Part shown: in pieces, positions 41,052 through 49,673 of the stretch
How positions within the stretch are numbered: the first letter of the stretch is position 1
How the letters are laid out: each line of letters begins with the position of its first letter
Source of the DNA: Asticcacaulis sp. AC460
GTDB lineage: Bacteria > Pseudomonadota > Alphaproteobacteria > Caulobacterales > Caulobacteraceae
Length of the DNA: 64,000 nucleotides
NCBI RefSeq assembly: GCF_000495795.1
Contig: NZ_AWGD01000015.1
Coordinates: 1-64,000 of the forward strand
Direction of reading: 5' to 3'
Position numbers and translations under genes: made by a program
Notes under the pieces: model-generated
Databases searched by the model: none
What the model was told of the DNA's origin: nothing
What the model saw: the letters and a program-made list of their open reading frames with translations, nothing else

Positions 41052-43823
41052 TTAGAAGAACTTGTAGTTCACGCCGAACAGGTAGGTCGATCCATAGACT
41101 TCATGACGCATGACGTTGGCCGGATTGCCCTGGGTGTAGAGCTTAAACGGCTCGTTGGTCAGGTTGGTGCCCGAGAAGGACAGGGTCAGACCCTTCAGCG
41201 TGCCTTCCTGGAACTCGTAGCTGACCTGGGCGTCGATGAGCGATTCTGCGGCCACATAGCGGCTTTGCAGGCTGTTGGTGTAGTCCGGCACTTCGCCGAG
41301 GAACTCGCCGCGGTAACGGTTCGAGATCCGGGCCGAGAAGCCATGGTTTTCGTAGTAGATGGTGGTGTTGACCACCTTCTTCGACAGGCCCGGCAACTGA
41401 ATCGGGTTGCTACCCGACGGGTTGATCTCGCTATCGTTGAAGGCCGCCGAAACCACCAGACCAAAGCCGTTCAGCGGTTCCCAGATCATTTCACCCGGGA
41501 TGGAGGCCGACAGTTCCAGACCCTTGATCCAGCCACCCGAGCCGTTCTGCATCACCGAGACCGTGCCGGTCCGCTTGGCGTCGGCCTGGGTACAGACAAA
41601 CACATTGTTATTGAAGCAGTTCGCGTTGGTCAGCGGCACGCCGGAGTAGTCGCGCAGGATCGTCTGATTGAAGATGTAGGAGGTCATGTCCTTGTGGAAG
41701 ATCGCCGCCGAGACATAGCCCTTACGGCCGAAATATTTTTCCAGCGACATGTCGAAGGCGTTGGCCTTCCAGGGCTTCAGACCCGGGTTACCGCCGCCGC
41801 CCGACCAGTAGTACTGCTGGCCGTTGAAGATGACCGGTTGGCCATTGTCCGAGGTCGGTCCATAACCAATGCCCGCCGCCATGTCGTCCATCCGCGGACG
41901 GACGATGGTGGTCCCGGCGCCGAGACGCAGGGTCATGTCGTCAGCCACAGCAAAGTTCAGCGAGACGGACGGCAGCAGGTCGTCATACTTGGCGCTTTCC
42001 GAACGTATCTTGGTTCCGGAGGCGGTGCCATCGGTGAAAGCCGACGTTGCCGTCTGTTCGGCCGCCTGATGCATCAGGCCGATATTGCCGGTCAGCGGGA
42101 TACCAAACACTTCGCTGTCGATGTCCGCCTTGACGAACAGGGTGGTGACGGTTTCGTCGACGTTCCACGTCTTCTTGACCGCGTCCTGGCTGACGTCCTG
42201 CTGGAAGTTGAAGAAGCCGTCCTTCCACATGGCCAGGCCGTCATAGGAGATCATGCCGGAAACACCGCCCAGGAAGGAGGCGTCGGTCACACCCATGCGG
42301 TACTTTTCCGGAACCACAACGGCCGGGGCCGTTTTCAGCATGATGAAGCCTTCGACGCCCTTCTTGTCCTTGGTGCGGCTGCTCTGGTTGACACCGAAAG
42401 CGACGCTGGAGAAGAAGCCGTCATCGATACGACGCCTGGCGGCCAGCTTGATGGTCGTCAGTTCGTCCTCGATATGCGGCGCTTTGACGTAGCCGGCACG
42501 GTTGGCGGGACCACCCCAGCCACCCGGATCGGTCAGGAAGATGGTGTTGAAGTTGGAATAGTCGATCACACCCTTCAGGGTCGAGAGGCCGTAATTGTCC
42601 GGTGTGTCAAAGGTGATGGTGTCGGTCGCGCCCTGGCCGCCCGGGCCGGTACCGGCCGTCGATTCCAGGATCAGGTCGTCACGTTCGACCTTGGATACGG
42701 CGACGTCGGCGAGCAGGTTCCAGTGGTCGTTCAGGTCGTAGCCGACATTGAAGCCCAGCGAGTCGAGCTTGGCTTCGCGTTCGTTGGTGTAGTTTTCGAC
42801 CACGGCCTTGACGCCGGTGAACACGCCATGCGTGATGAAGTTGTTGCCGACCGTGTAGCCGGGCTGCAGGGTCGCCGAGCTCCAGTACAGCGGATATTCC
42901 AGGCGGGCGATCTTCTGCAGTTCGCGGAAGTCCGAGTGATAGGCGTCGATCGTGATGTGCAGCTGGTCGTTCGGCTTGAACTCCAGCACGCCCATATAGC
43001 CGTCACGCGTCAGGTTGGACGAGATGATGCCGTCCTTCTCGCCGCCCAGGATCATCTTGCCCTGGTGGGTCGGATAGCCGCCGTCACCCCAGGGCTCCTT
43101 CTTCTGGACCTGGTAAGGCGAGTCGGTGTGCGCATAGCCCAAGGCCAGGCCGACCTTACCGTCCATGAACTGGTCGATATACATGGCCGAGAAGCGGTTG
43201 CCGCTGTTCTTCATGCCGCCGATAGCAGCCTCTTCGCTGTTCAGTTCACCGCGCAGGTTGATGGCGGCGGCACGCTTGCCATAGGCCAGCGGGCGGACGG
43301 TCAGCAGGTCGGCGGTGCCGGCGAGGCCCTGGCTGACCATGCCGGCGTTCGGGGTCTTATAGACCAGAACCTGCGAGATCAGTTCCGACGGATACTGGTC
43401 GAATTCGACCGAGCGGTTGTCGGAGGTCGAGACCTGCTCACGGCCGTTCAAGGTGGTGACGGTGTAGTCAGGCCCCAGGCCGCGGATCGACAGCGACTGG
43501 GCGCGGCCGTTGGTGCGCTGGGCTGCGATGCCGGGCAGGCGGGCGATCGATTCGGCGATCGAGGCGTCGGGCAGCTTGCCGATGTCTTCGGCCGAGACGG
43601 CCTCGACGATCTGGGACGAGCGCTTCTTGACCGAGATGGCGTCCTGGATACCGCGGCGGATGCCGCTGATGACGATGGCCTGGCCGTCGTCGGGGGCGGC
43701 CGCCGGAGCGTCCTGGGCCATGGCCGGAGCCGTGAAGACGCAGGCGGTCAATATGGCTGCCGTCGCGCCGCAGGTCAGGAGACGTGCACGCAGCGCCCCG
43801 GTTTGACCCTTAGAATGTTTCAT
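41052..43823 (-). CDS. TonB-dependent receptor
   Basis: 923-aa outer-membrane receptor. Signal peptide (cleavage near AMA/QDAPA), plug domain (VEAVSAEDIGKLPDASIAES, LPGIAAQRTNGRAQSLSIRG, TTLNGREQVST) and a 22-strand barrel ending in aromatic YLFGVNYKFF. It belongs to the large Caulobacter/Xanthomonas group for carbohydrates, where SIAESIARLPG is typical. It uses TonB energy to import a glycan or siderophore-like ligand. A LacI regulator and LacI-type operators lie upstream, favouring a sugar ligand. Confidence 0.95.
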   Translation of the reverse strand: MKHSKGQTGALRARLLTCGATAAILTACVFTAPAMAQDAPAAAPDDGQAIVISGIRRGIQDAISVKKRSSQIVEAVSAEDIGKLPDASIAESIARLPGIAAQRTNGRAQSLSIRGLGPDYTVTTLNGREQVSTSDNRSVEFDQYPSELISQVLVYKTPNAGMVSQGLAGTADLLTVRPLAYGKRAAAINLRGELNSEEAAIGGMKNSGNRFSAMYIDQFMDGKVGLALGYAHTDSPYQVQKKEPWGDGGYPTHQGKMILGGEKDGIISSNLTRDGYMGVLEFKPNDQLHITIDAYHSDFRELQKIARLEYPLYWSSATLQPGYTVGNNFITHGVFTGVKAVVENYTNEREAKLDSLGFNVGYDLNDHWNLLADVAVSKVERDDLILESTAGTGPGGQGATDTITFDTPDNYGLSTLKGVIDYSNFNTIFLTDPGGWGGPANRAGYVKAPHIEDELTTIKLAARRRIDDGFFSSVAFGVNQSSRTKDKKGVEGFIMLKTAPAVVVPEKYRMGVTDASFLGGVSGMISYDGLAMWKDGFFNFQQDVSQDAVKKTWNVDETVTTLFVKADIDSEVFGIPLTGNIGLMHQAAEQTATSAFTDGTASGTKIRSESAKYDDLLPSVSLNFAVADDMTLRLGAGTTIVRPRMDDMAAGIGYGPTSDNGQPVIFNGQQYYWSGGGGNPGLKPWKANAFDMSLEKYFGRKGYVSAAIFHKDMTSYIFNQTILRDYSGVPLTNANCFNNNVFVCTQADAKRTGTVSVMQNGSGGWIKGLELSASIPGEMIWEPLNGFGLVVSAAFNDSEINPSGSNPIQLPGLSKKVVNTTIYYENHGFSARISNRYRGEFLGEVPDYTNSLQSRYVAAESLIDAQVSYEFQEGTLKGLTLSFSGTNLTNEPFKLYTQGNPANVMRHEVYGSTYLFGVNYKFF

Positions 43824-44190
43824 TTGAACTTCCTCCTGGTGTCGTTTCGACGATATCGGCGTTCGCCGGCTTATCAGCCGCGGCGTTACGCATGTATCTC
43901 AACCCTAAAAAGCACTCTTACGGCGCTGTTGGCGGACTATCACTACAACACAGTTCTTTTTGCAAGGCTTTGCAAAATTTTGCAGTCTTTTGTTTAAACA
44001 AATCGTAATGTTGTGACTTTCAGGTGACGCATTTGAAGCATTTGGGCGCTATTGTCCGAGTTTTACCGCGCTAACCCTTAAGTTCGTGCACGCCTTGCAC
44101 GAAAAGGGCTTGCTTGGAATTTTTTGACACAAAATGCAAAAAATTGTAATTTTATGCAAATTTTGTGATTTTTGGGGCTGTTTTTACTTT
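43824..44190. promoter_or_regulatory. Long AT-rich upstream region of the TonB receptor gene
   Basis: Gene-free. It contains many TTTTGCA/TGCAAAA repeats (43957-43985, 44125-44165), a perfect 14-bp palindrome TTTGTTTAAACAAA (43989-44002) and GTGCACGCCTTGCAC (44084-44098). No clear -35/-10 pair could be fixed. It probably holds the receptor promoter and a long 5' leader. Confidence 0.4.
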
Positions 44191-44236
44191 GACAGCGCTT
44201 ACCTGAGGTGGATGGGGTCCATGTTAGCGCTACCCT
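44191..44236. promoter_or_regulatory. Paired LacI-type operators
   Basis: Two sites with the core AGCGCT: TGACAGCGCTTACC-like (core 44194-44199) and TGTTAGCGCTACCC-like (core 44226-44231), centres 32 bp apart, about three helical turns. The CG-centred form fits LacI-family operators. They lie between the lacI-type gene at 44306 and the TonB receptor, about 370 bp before the receptor start. Confidence 0.6.
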
Positions 44237-44305
44237 TTTGCGCGAGCCGAAAACGCGCAAAACAGCATACGGTAACCCTTGGATGATTCGAGGCCTGAAA
44301 GGCGC

Positions 44306-45325
44306 TTAGCCCCCACACGACTCCCGGACGACCAACTCGGTGGCAACGATTTCGGAGTGGGTTTCGTCGTTGGAGATCGAACCGATCAGCTTGGACACCA
44401 TCAATTTGCCGGCGCGGGCCAGGTCCTGGGAGATGGTGGTCAGGGACGGGTGGGTCAGGCTGGCCAGCTGGATATTGTCGTAACCGACCACCGACACGTC
44501 CTTGGGCACCTGCAGGCCGGCGCGCATCAGGCCGCGAATGGCGCCAAACGCGATGATGTCGGAACAGGCAAACAAGCCGTCGAAGCTGACGCCCTTGTTC
44601 AGCAGGTTCAGCACGGCAGCTTCGGCCGAGGCCATTTCGAAATGGGTCGGCACCACCAGGCGTGGATCGTATTCGATGCCGGATTCGGCCAGGACATTGA
44701 GATAGCCCTGGAAGCGCAGCTTCATCTCGATGCCTTCGGTTTCACCAAAATAGGCGATGCGGGTCCGCCCCAGCCGCGCCAGATGCGCCGTCGCCCGGGT
44801 CCCGCCCTGCAGGTTGTTCGATCCGACCGTGCAATATTTCTGGCCCGGCAGTTCCTGGCCCCAGACGATGAACTTGTTGGTCGAGCCGGCCAGGTGGTTG
44901 AAGCGGTCGTGGAGGTAGCTCTGGCCCAGGAAGATGACGCCGTCGGCCTTGATGTTCTGCATCAGGGTGACGAGGTCGTTCTGCGACCGCGGTGTCAGGT
45001 GCGACAGCAGCAGATCGCAGCCCATGTCGCGCGCGGCTTCGCCGACGCCGGAGATCATTTCGAGATAGAAGGGGTCGGAAAAGCGGCCTTCGCGGCCGTG
45101 GGGCGGCGGGATGACGATGGCGATGGTGGCCTGGGAGCCCGACATCGACATCGGCATGTCCTGGTTCAGGACGTAATTGTGGTCGCGGGCGATCTTCCAG
45201 ACACGGCGCTTGGTGACGCGATTGACGGCCGGCGAGTCATTGAGGGCGCGCGACACGGTCGCCACCGACACGCCGGCGATCTTCGCCAGGTCTTCCAGCC
45301 GGATCTTGCCCTTGTTCGCGTCCAT
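44306..45325 (-). CDS. LacI family transcriptional regulator
   Basis: 339-aa repressor. The N-terminal helix-turn-helix is IRLEDLAKIAGVSVATVSRA with the hinge region to about residue 60, then a periplasmic-binding-protein-like ligand domain (AIVIPPPHGREG, ADGVIFLGQSYLHDR, GLFACSDIIAFGAIRG, VPKDVSVVGYDN). It ends ELVVRESCGG, like the second LacI protein at 52778. It likely controls the TonB receptor and halogenase through the AGCGCT sites just downstream. The ligand is probably a sugar. Confidence 0.93.
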   Translation of the reverse strand: MDANKGKIRLEDLAKIAGVSVATVSRALNDSPAVNRVTKRRVWKIARDHNYVLNQDMPMSMSGSQATIAIVIPPPHGREGRFSDPFYLEMISGVGEAARDMGCDLLLSHLTPRSQNDLVTLMQNIKADGVIFLGQSYLHDRFNHLAGSTNKFIVWGQELPGQKYCTVGSNNLQGGTRATAHLARLGRTRIAYFGETEGIEMKLRFQGYLNVLAESGIEYDPRLVVPTHFEMASAEAAVLNLLNKGVSFDGLFACSDIIAFGAIRGLMRAGLQVPKDVSVVGYDNIQLASLTHPSLTTISQDLARAGKLMVSKLIGSISNDETHSEIVATELVVRESCGG

Positions 45326-45410
45326 CTTACGCCACCCTGCCCTGTATCAGGCGCAAGGAAGCCTGATTTCCCCTTTGCAAGCAAGTGCTTTCCTATTTAT
45401 GAAAAAATTT

Positions 45411-46313
45411 TCATCGATTCAGGATGAAGACCAGAGGGATGTCGATGCGCTTGCGCCAGTCCTTTTCGCTGTGTTCGGTGCCGGGGAAGACCCGGCTCTG
45501 GAAAACCGCAGCATCCCAGCCGTTGTTCAGGAACATGGTCGTGACGCTTTCCATATAGGGCGTGAATTCGCGGTCCAACCCCAACGTCCCCTGATCGCTG
45601 TAGATACGGTTGCGTCCGGGTTGCAGCCGGCTTGATTTCAGCCAGGCGCGCCAGCCATCGGTCACCGTCTTACGGTCGGCGGCCACGCCGGCTGGATCCT
45701 TAGCCCAGCTGGCCATCAGCCACGGCATGGACAAGGAGGCCGAGGCGCCGAAAACCTCCGGATATTCGCCCTGGGCGTAGAGGGCGATATGGCCGCCCAT
45801 TGACGAGCCCATGATGGCCGTCCCTTCCGGACCGGTCACCGTCGGATAGGCTTTGTCGATGAAGGGTTTGAGTTCGGTGACCAGGAATTTGAGGAAGGCG
45901 TCGGAATTGGGCGGCTCGTTGTCTTCGAACGCCCGGATACGGGCCTGATAGTCCGCCGGCATCAGGTCGTAGACCCTTTGCGGCATATATTCGCGCGTCC
46001 GCGCCTCGATATTGTTGACCGCCACCACGATGGTCGGCGGCACCTTATGATCTGCCATCAGTTTCGGCAGGGCGTCGGCCACGCCCCAATCAGCGCCGCT
46101 ATAGGGCGACGGTGTGAAGACATTCTGGCCGTCCATCATATAGAGGACCGAACAGCGGATCACGCCCTGGCAGGCCTCCGGCACCCAAACTGTGATGTCG
46201 CGCGGCTCGACACCCGGCGACGACATTTTCGGATAGTGATCCAGCCGGATTTCAGCCTGGGCCGTGCCCGCCGCCAACAGCAGCACGGCCGCAATGATAC
46301 TTGTCCAACGCAT
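45411..46313 (-). CDS. Secreted esterase, alpha/beta hydrolase (esterase D/Fes-like)
   Basis: 300-aa protein with a Sec signal peptide (RWTSIIAAVLLLAAGTAQA) and an esterase fold. Nucleophile elbow GSSMGGHIAL, plus VLYMMDGQNVFTP and the C-terminal His in FPGTEHSEKDWR. It resembles feruloyl/acetyl-xylan or siderophore esterases (COG2819). The ATG at 46313 follows GGAGG by 7 nt; longer in-frame starts upstream run into the operator region and lack support. An operator motif shared with the GH15 gene lies 73 bp upstream. Confidence 0.88.
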   Translation of the reverse strand: MRWTSIIAAVLLLAAGTAQAEIRLDHYPKMSSPGVEPRDITVWVPEACQGVIRCSVLYMMDGQNVFTPSPYSGADWGVADALPKLMADHKVPPTIVVAVNNIEARTREYMPQRVYDLMPADYQARIRAFEDNEPPNSDAFLKFLVTELKPFIDKAYPTVTGPEGTAIMGSSMGGHIALYAQGEYPEVFGASASLSMPWLMASWAKDPAGVAADRKTVTDGWRAWLKSSRLQPGRNRIYSDQGTLGLDREFTPYMESVTTMFLNNGWDAAVFQSRVFPGTEHSEKDWRKRIDIPLVFILNR

Positions 46314-46385
46314 AATGCCTCCTCCAACCGGTCTGGTGCGCCGGGTTCGGATTAACCAAATCCGCAAAGGGTTTGGCTGTCCAGT

Positions 46386-46399
46386 TGCATACGTATTCA
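46386..46399. promoter_or_regulatory. LacI-type operator shared by esterase and glucoamylase genes
   Basis: TGCATACGTATTCA, a CG-centred near-palindrome, 73 bp upstream of the esterase start. The same 14 bases occur inverted at 46968-46981 before the GH15 gene. Confidence 0.6.
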
Positions 46400-46542
46400 G
46401 CCCAAGATTCTGAAAAATCGTGACTCTTTGACATTGCATTGCACCCTGATCCATGCAAATGTGTGAATGAATTTGTAAGCTTTTTCGCCAATTGGCCTTT
46501 TCAGAAGCGTCCCACAGGCGCTTCTTTAGTTTTGGGGTCCGG

Positions 46543-46558
46543 CTGTAAACGTTTACAG
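46543..46558. promoter_or_regulatory. Perfect 16-bp LacI-type operator
   Basis: CTGTAAACGTTTACAG is a perfect CG-centred palindrome of LacI-family type. It overlaps a possible -10 (TACAGT, 46554-46559; -35 TTGGGG at 46532-46537) for the candidate RNA that follows. Confidence 0.6.
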
Positions 46559-46565
46559 TGAGTTT

Positions 46566-46730
46566 CAGGTGCGGTTTTCGGCTGTTCGAGCGTCGCAAGT
46601 CGCACCTGTCCGACATTCCGGTTGTTGTGACGCAACCGGAATACGCCAATTACAGGGTGCAGACTTTGTAAGTGGTATCTTCTCAACACAAACTTCCCCT
46701 TGTCCGGTTTCGGGCGAGGGGATTTTTTTG
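46566..46730 (+). ncRNA. Candidate structured small RNA with terminator
   Basis: About 165 nt with no credible reading frame. Hairpin 1: 46566-46573 with 46601-46608 (8 bp). Hairpin 2: 46615-46624 with 46633-46642 (10 bp, perfect). Hairpin 3: 46696-46706 with 46711-46721 (11 bp with G-U pairs), loop GTTT, then T7, a textbook terminator. A terminator on this strand with no gene before it implies a transcript that starts nearby, downstream of the 46543 operator. I do not recognise a known RNA family. Confidence 0.5.
46696..46730 (+). terminator. Rho-independent terminator of the candidate RNA
   Basis: An 11-bp stem CCCCTTGTCCG/CGGGCGAGGGG, loop GTTT, followed by ATTTTTTT. It works on the plus strand only. 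Confidence 0.85.
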
Positions 46731-46794
46731 TGCTTTTTTGGGCGCGCTCTATCTGCGTTTGCCTGAAACCAGGCGGCGGCGATATCTACGTAAG

Positions 46795-46870
46795 ATACCC
46801 CTCCGCCGGCTTCGCCGGCACCTCCCCAGCCTCGCCGGCAGGCATTCGTGGAGAGGAGGGAGCTCTGCTT
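46795..46870. repeat. Family A palindromic intergenic repeat
   Basis: CCCTCCGCCGGCTTCGCC, CACCTCCCC, a GCCTCGCCGGCAGGC insert and TTCGTGGAGAGGAGGGAGCT. It has the same end as the 37287 and 63822 copies. Confidence 0.7.
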
Positions 46871-46967
46871 CTTCGCATGCGGTCGTTCTGCAAAAAAACC
46901 TCTATAATCAAAATCTTGTATTTCTGCGAATTCCCTTCAGGGACGTCTTCATAAAAATTTAACGGCG

Positions 46968-46981
46968 TGAATACGTATGCA
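46968..46981. promoter_or_regulatory. LacI-type operator upstream of the GH15 gene
   Basis: TGAATACGTATGCA, the reverse complement of the 46386-46399 site, 144 bp before the glucoamylase start. Confidence 0.6.
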
Positions 46982-47124
46982 TCGCGACTCCGTCGTGAAA
47001 TTTGCATACTGTCGCAAAAAATGGCGCGGGCCGGTTTATCCGGACCTGGCGGCTCAACAGATACAGACCCGATATAAGCGGACGGCCGGCAAGGCCGCGA
47101 TGAAAAAGGGTGCAGGAGAGGCGT

Positions 47125-49584
47125 ATGTTTACAAGGATTTCGAGCCGCGCGACGTGGCGGGCCACGGCCGTCAGCCTGGCTGCCCTGATGGTGGCTGGCC
47201 TTGCCACGCCGGGCTTTGCCGCCGAAGACGAAGTTGTTCCGAACCACAATCCGACGCTCAATGAAGGCGGCAGGGCGACCGATGGCCCCGGCCTGCCCTC
47301 GCCCTGGTCCTATTCCGCCAAGACCGGCATCGGCACGTCCTACGAAGCCTATAGCGATTTTCAATTCTCTGATAAGGCCGCCACCGGCAAGGTGTCCAAG
47401 GTTTGGTTCTCCCTGGCCGACGGCATCCTGACCGAGACGATGTACGGGCTGATCCACCACGCCCAGATCCGCGAGATGCAGATCGCCGTCACCGGCGACG
47501 GCTGGACCGCCTTCGAAAAGACCGACACCACCTCGCAGATCGCCTATATCCATACCGACAAGGACGGCCGCCCGCTGTCGCCGGCCTATCGCATCACCAA
47601 TAGCGACAGGCAGGGCCGCTTTGTCATCATCAAAGACATCTTTACCGATCCGGACCAACAGACCCTGGTGACCCGTGTCACGGTCAAGGCGCTGAAAGGC
47701 CCGGTGACGCCCTATGTCATCCTGGACCCTTCCGCCGCCAACACCTCGGGCGACGATGAAGGCCAGGCTTCGGCCTCGGTGCTCACGGCGTGGCAGGGCG
47801 ATGTCGCGCTGGCGCTGAAGGCCAGCGTGCCGTTCAAGGGTTACAATGTCGGCTATGCCGGCGTGACCGATGGATTGAAGGATCTCAGCGACCACCAGCA
47901 GATCTTCGCCCAGCACACAGCGACCACCACGCGCGGCAATATCGTCCTGGTCGGGCAACTGCCGGCCGTGGCGAACAGCGCGACCTTCGACCTGGCCGTC
48001 GGCTTCGGCGCCAATCCGGACGCCGCCGCCGCCGAAGCCCAGGCGACGCTGAAAACCGGTTATGCCAAGGTTCTGGCCAACTATAACGGCCAAGGCGCCG
48101 CCATCGGTTGGGAAGACTATCTCGGTTCGCTGTCCGAGTTGAAGAGCCTGGTCCCTGTTTCGGAAGACAATGGCAAGCTGCTCTACGCCTCGGCCCTGAT
48201 GCTGAAGGCTCAGGAAGACAAAACCAAGGCCGGCGGGCTGATCGCCTCGCTCAGCAATCCGTGGGGCGACACCGTCTATACCGACGTTTCGGCGACGGGT
48301 TACAAGGGCGTGTGGCCGCGCGACTTCTACCAGGTCGCCATGGCCCTCGCCGCCCTGGGCGACCGCGAGACCCCCGTCGCAGCCTATCGCTATCTGCCGA
48401 CCGTCCAGGTGACGAAGGACACGCCGGGCAATACCGGCGCCACGGGATGGTTCCTGCAAAAGTCGCATGTTGACGGCACGCCGGAATGGGTCGGCATCCA
48501 GCTGGACCAGACCGCCATGCCGATCCTGCTGGGTGCGCGCCTGGCCGATATGAAGCTGATTTCGCAGGACGAGCTGCTGTCGTCCTATGGTTCGATGCTG
48601 AAACCGGCAGCCGAGTTCCTGTCGCGCGGCGGCACGATCGGGCTGGACTGGAACCACGCCACCATCACCCCACCCTATGCCCAGCAGGAACGCTGGGAAG
48701 AGCAGGAAGGTCATTCGCCCTCGACCACCGCGGCGGTGATCGCCGGGCTGGCGGCGGCGGCCGACATCGCCACCAAGGCCGGCGATACGGCCGGCGCGGC
48801 GGAATTCTCGGCCAAGGCGGCCGACTATTCGGCCAAGCTGGAACAGCGGTTGTACACGACCTCTGGCAAGATCCGCGGCGCCGACAAGCCGGCCAGCTAC
48901 TACCTGCGCATTTCGCGTTCGGACGACGCCAACAATCCCGGCGTCCAGGACGAGCGCAACGGCCGCGCCGGCCTGGCTTCGGACCTGATGGTGGACCAGG
49001 GCTTTATCGAGCTGGTGCGCTATGGCGTGCGCAAGGCGAACGATCCGCATATCGTCCAGTCGCTGACCATTATCGACGACCAGAACCTGCCGGAAAACCT
49101 GCGCGTGCGTTACGATTTCAGGTTCGCAGGTTCGGACGTCACCGTGCCGGGCTTCCGCCGCTACGGCAATGACGGCTACGGCGACCGCACGGAAGGCGGT
49201 AATTACTCCGTGAACGGACAAATGCACCCCAGCCAGCGCGGCCGGGTGTGGCCCATCTTCACCGGCGAGCGCGGGCACTACGATCTGGCGGTTGCCGCAA
49301 TGAAGCCGGGCGGCGCCAGCCAGGCCGATGTCGACGCCATCCGCAGCGTCTATGTCAAGGGCATGGAGCTCTTCGCCAATGATGGGCTGATGATCCCGGA
49401 GCAGGTGTTTGACGGCGTCGGCACCAATCAGCCGCACAACTATGTGCTGGGTGAAGGCATCGACGGCGCCACGCCGCTGGCCTGGTCGCATGCCGAATAT
49501 GTCAAGCTGTTGCGGTCGTTGCGCGACAAGCAGGTGTGGGACAGGAGTCCCGCCGCTTTCGACCGGTTCGCCGGTAAGCAATAG
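47125..49584 (+). CDS. Secreted GH15 glucan 1,4-alpha-glucosidase
   Basis: 819-aa enzyme with a signal peptide (cleavage near GFA/AEDE). An N-terminal glucodextranase-like beta domain (residues about 40-300, NPTLNEGGRATDGPGLPSPW) precedes an (alpha/alpha)6 GH15 catalytic barrel with GYKGVWPRDFYQVAMAL, TPEWVGIQLDQTAMPI and GNYSVNGQMHPSQRGRVW-type segments. It releases glucose from starch, maltodextrin or dextran ends outside the cytoplasm. The start at 47125 is fixed by AGGAGAGG (47114-47121). Its operator is shared with the esterase; a strong terminator follows. Confidence 0.92.
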   Translation: MFTRISSRATWRATAVSLAALMVAGLATPGFAAEDEVVPNHNPTLNEGGRATDGPGLPSPWSYSAKTGIGTSYEAYSDFQFSDKAATGKVSKVWFSLADGILTETMYGLIHHAQIREMQIAVTGDGWTAFEKTDTTSQIAYIHTDKDGRPLSPAYRITNSDRQGRFVIIKDIFTDPDQQTLVTRVTVKALKGPVTPYVILDPSAANTSGDDEGQASASVLTAWQGDVALALKASVPFKGYNVGYAGVTDGLKDLSDHQQIFAQHTATTTRGNIVLVGQLPAVANSATFDLAVGFGANPDAAAAEAQATLKTGYAKVLANYNGQGAAIGWEDYLGSLSELKSLVPVSEDNGKLLYASALMLKAQEDKTKAGGLIASLSNPWGDTVYTDVSATGYKGVWPRDFYQVAMALAALGDRETPVAAYRYLPTVQVTKDTPGNTGATGWFLQKSHVDGTPEWVGIQLDQTAMPILLGARLADMKLISQDELLSSYGSMLKPAAEFLSRGGTIGLDWNHATITPPYAQQERWEEQEGHSPSTTAAVIAGLAAAADIATKAGDTAGAAEFSAKAADYSAKLEQRLYTTSGKIRGADKPASYYLRISRSDDANNPGVQDERNGRAGLASDLMVDQGFIELVRYGVRKANDPHIVQSLTIIDDQNLPENLRVRYDFRFAGSDVTVPGFRRYGNDGYGDRTEGGNYSVNGQMHPSQRGRVWPIFTGERGHYDLAVAAMKPGGASQADVDAIRSVYVKGMELFANDGLMIPEQVFDGVGTNQPHNYVLGEGIDGATPLAWSHAEYVKLLRSLRDKQVWDRSPAAFDRFAGKQ

Positions 49585-49636
49585 GTTTTTCAAGATCGGT
49601 CAAAGTTCCAAGTCTCAACCCTTTGACCCAAACTTG

Positions 49637-49673
49637 GCCCTCGGCGAGTGCAAGCGCCGGGGGCTTATTTTTT
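49637..49673 (+). terminator. Terminator of the GH15 gene
   Basis: A 10-bp stem (49637-49646 with 49655-49664) with an 8-nt loop, followed by TTATTTTTT that runs into the stop codon of the convergent response-regulator gene. Confidence 0.88.

Noticed and set aside
40170-43997. A 1275-codon plus-strand open frame across the halogenase and TonB receptor genes
   Set aside because: It is antisense to two well-supported genes and its translation is low-complexity His/Asp/Gly/Val-rich with no domain.
46503-46530. Hairpin AGAAGCG/CGCTTCT followed by TTAGTTTT as a plus-strand terminator
   Set aside because: No plus-strand gene precedes it and the T-tract is broken; it may be part of the upstream control region, but I cannot call it.
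46786-49593. A 935-codon minus-strand open frame across the GH15 gene
   Set aside because: Antisense shadow of a strongly supported secreted enzyme; it also runs through a family A repeat.
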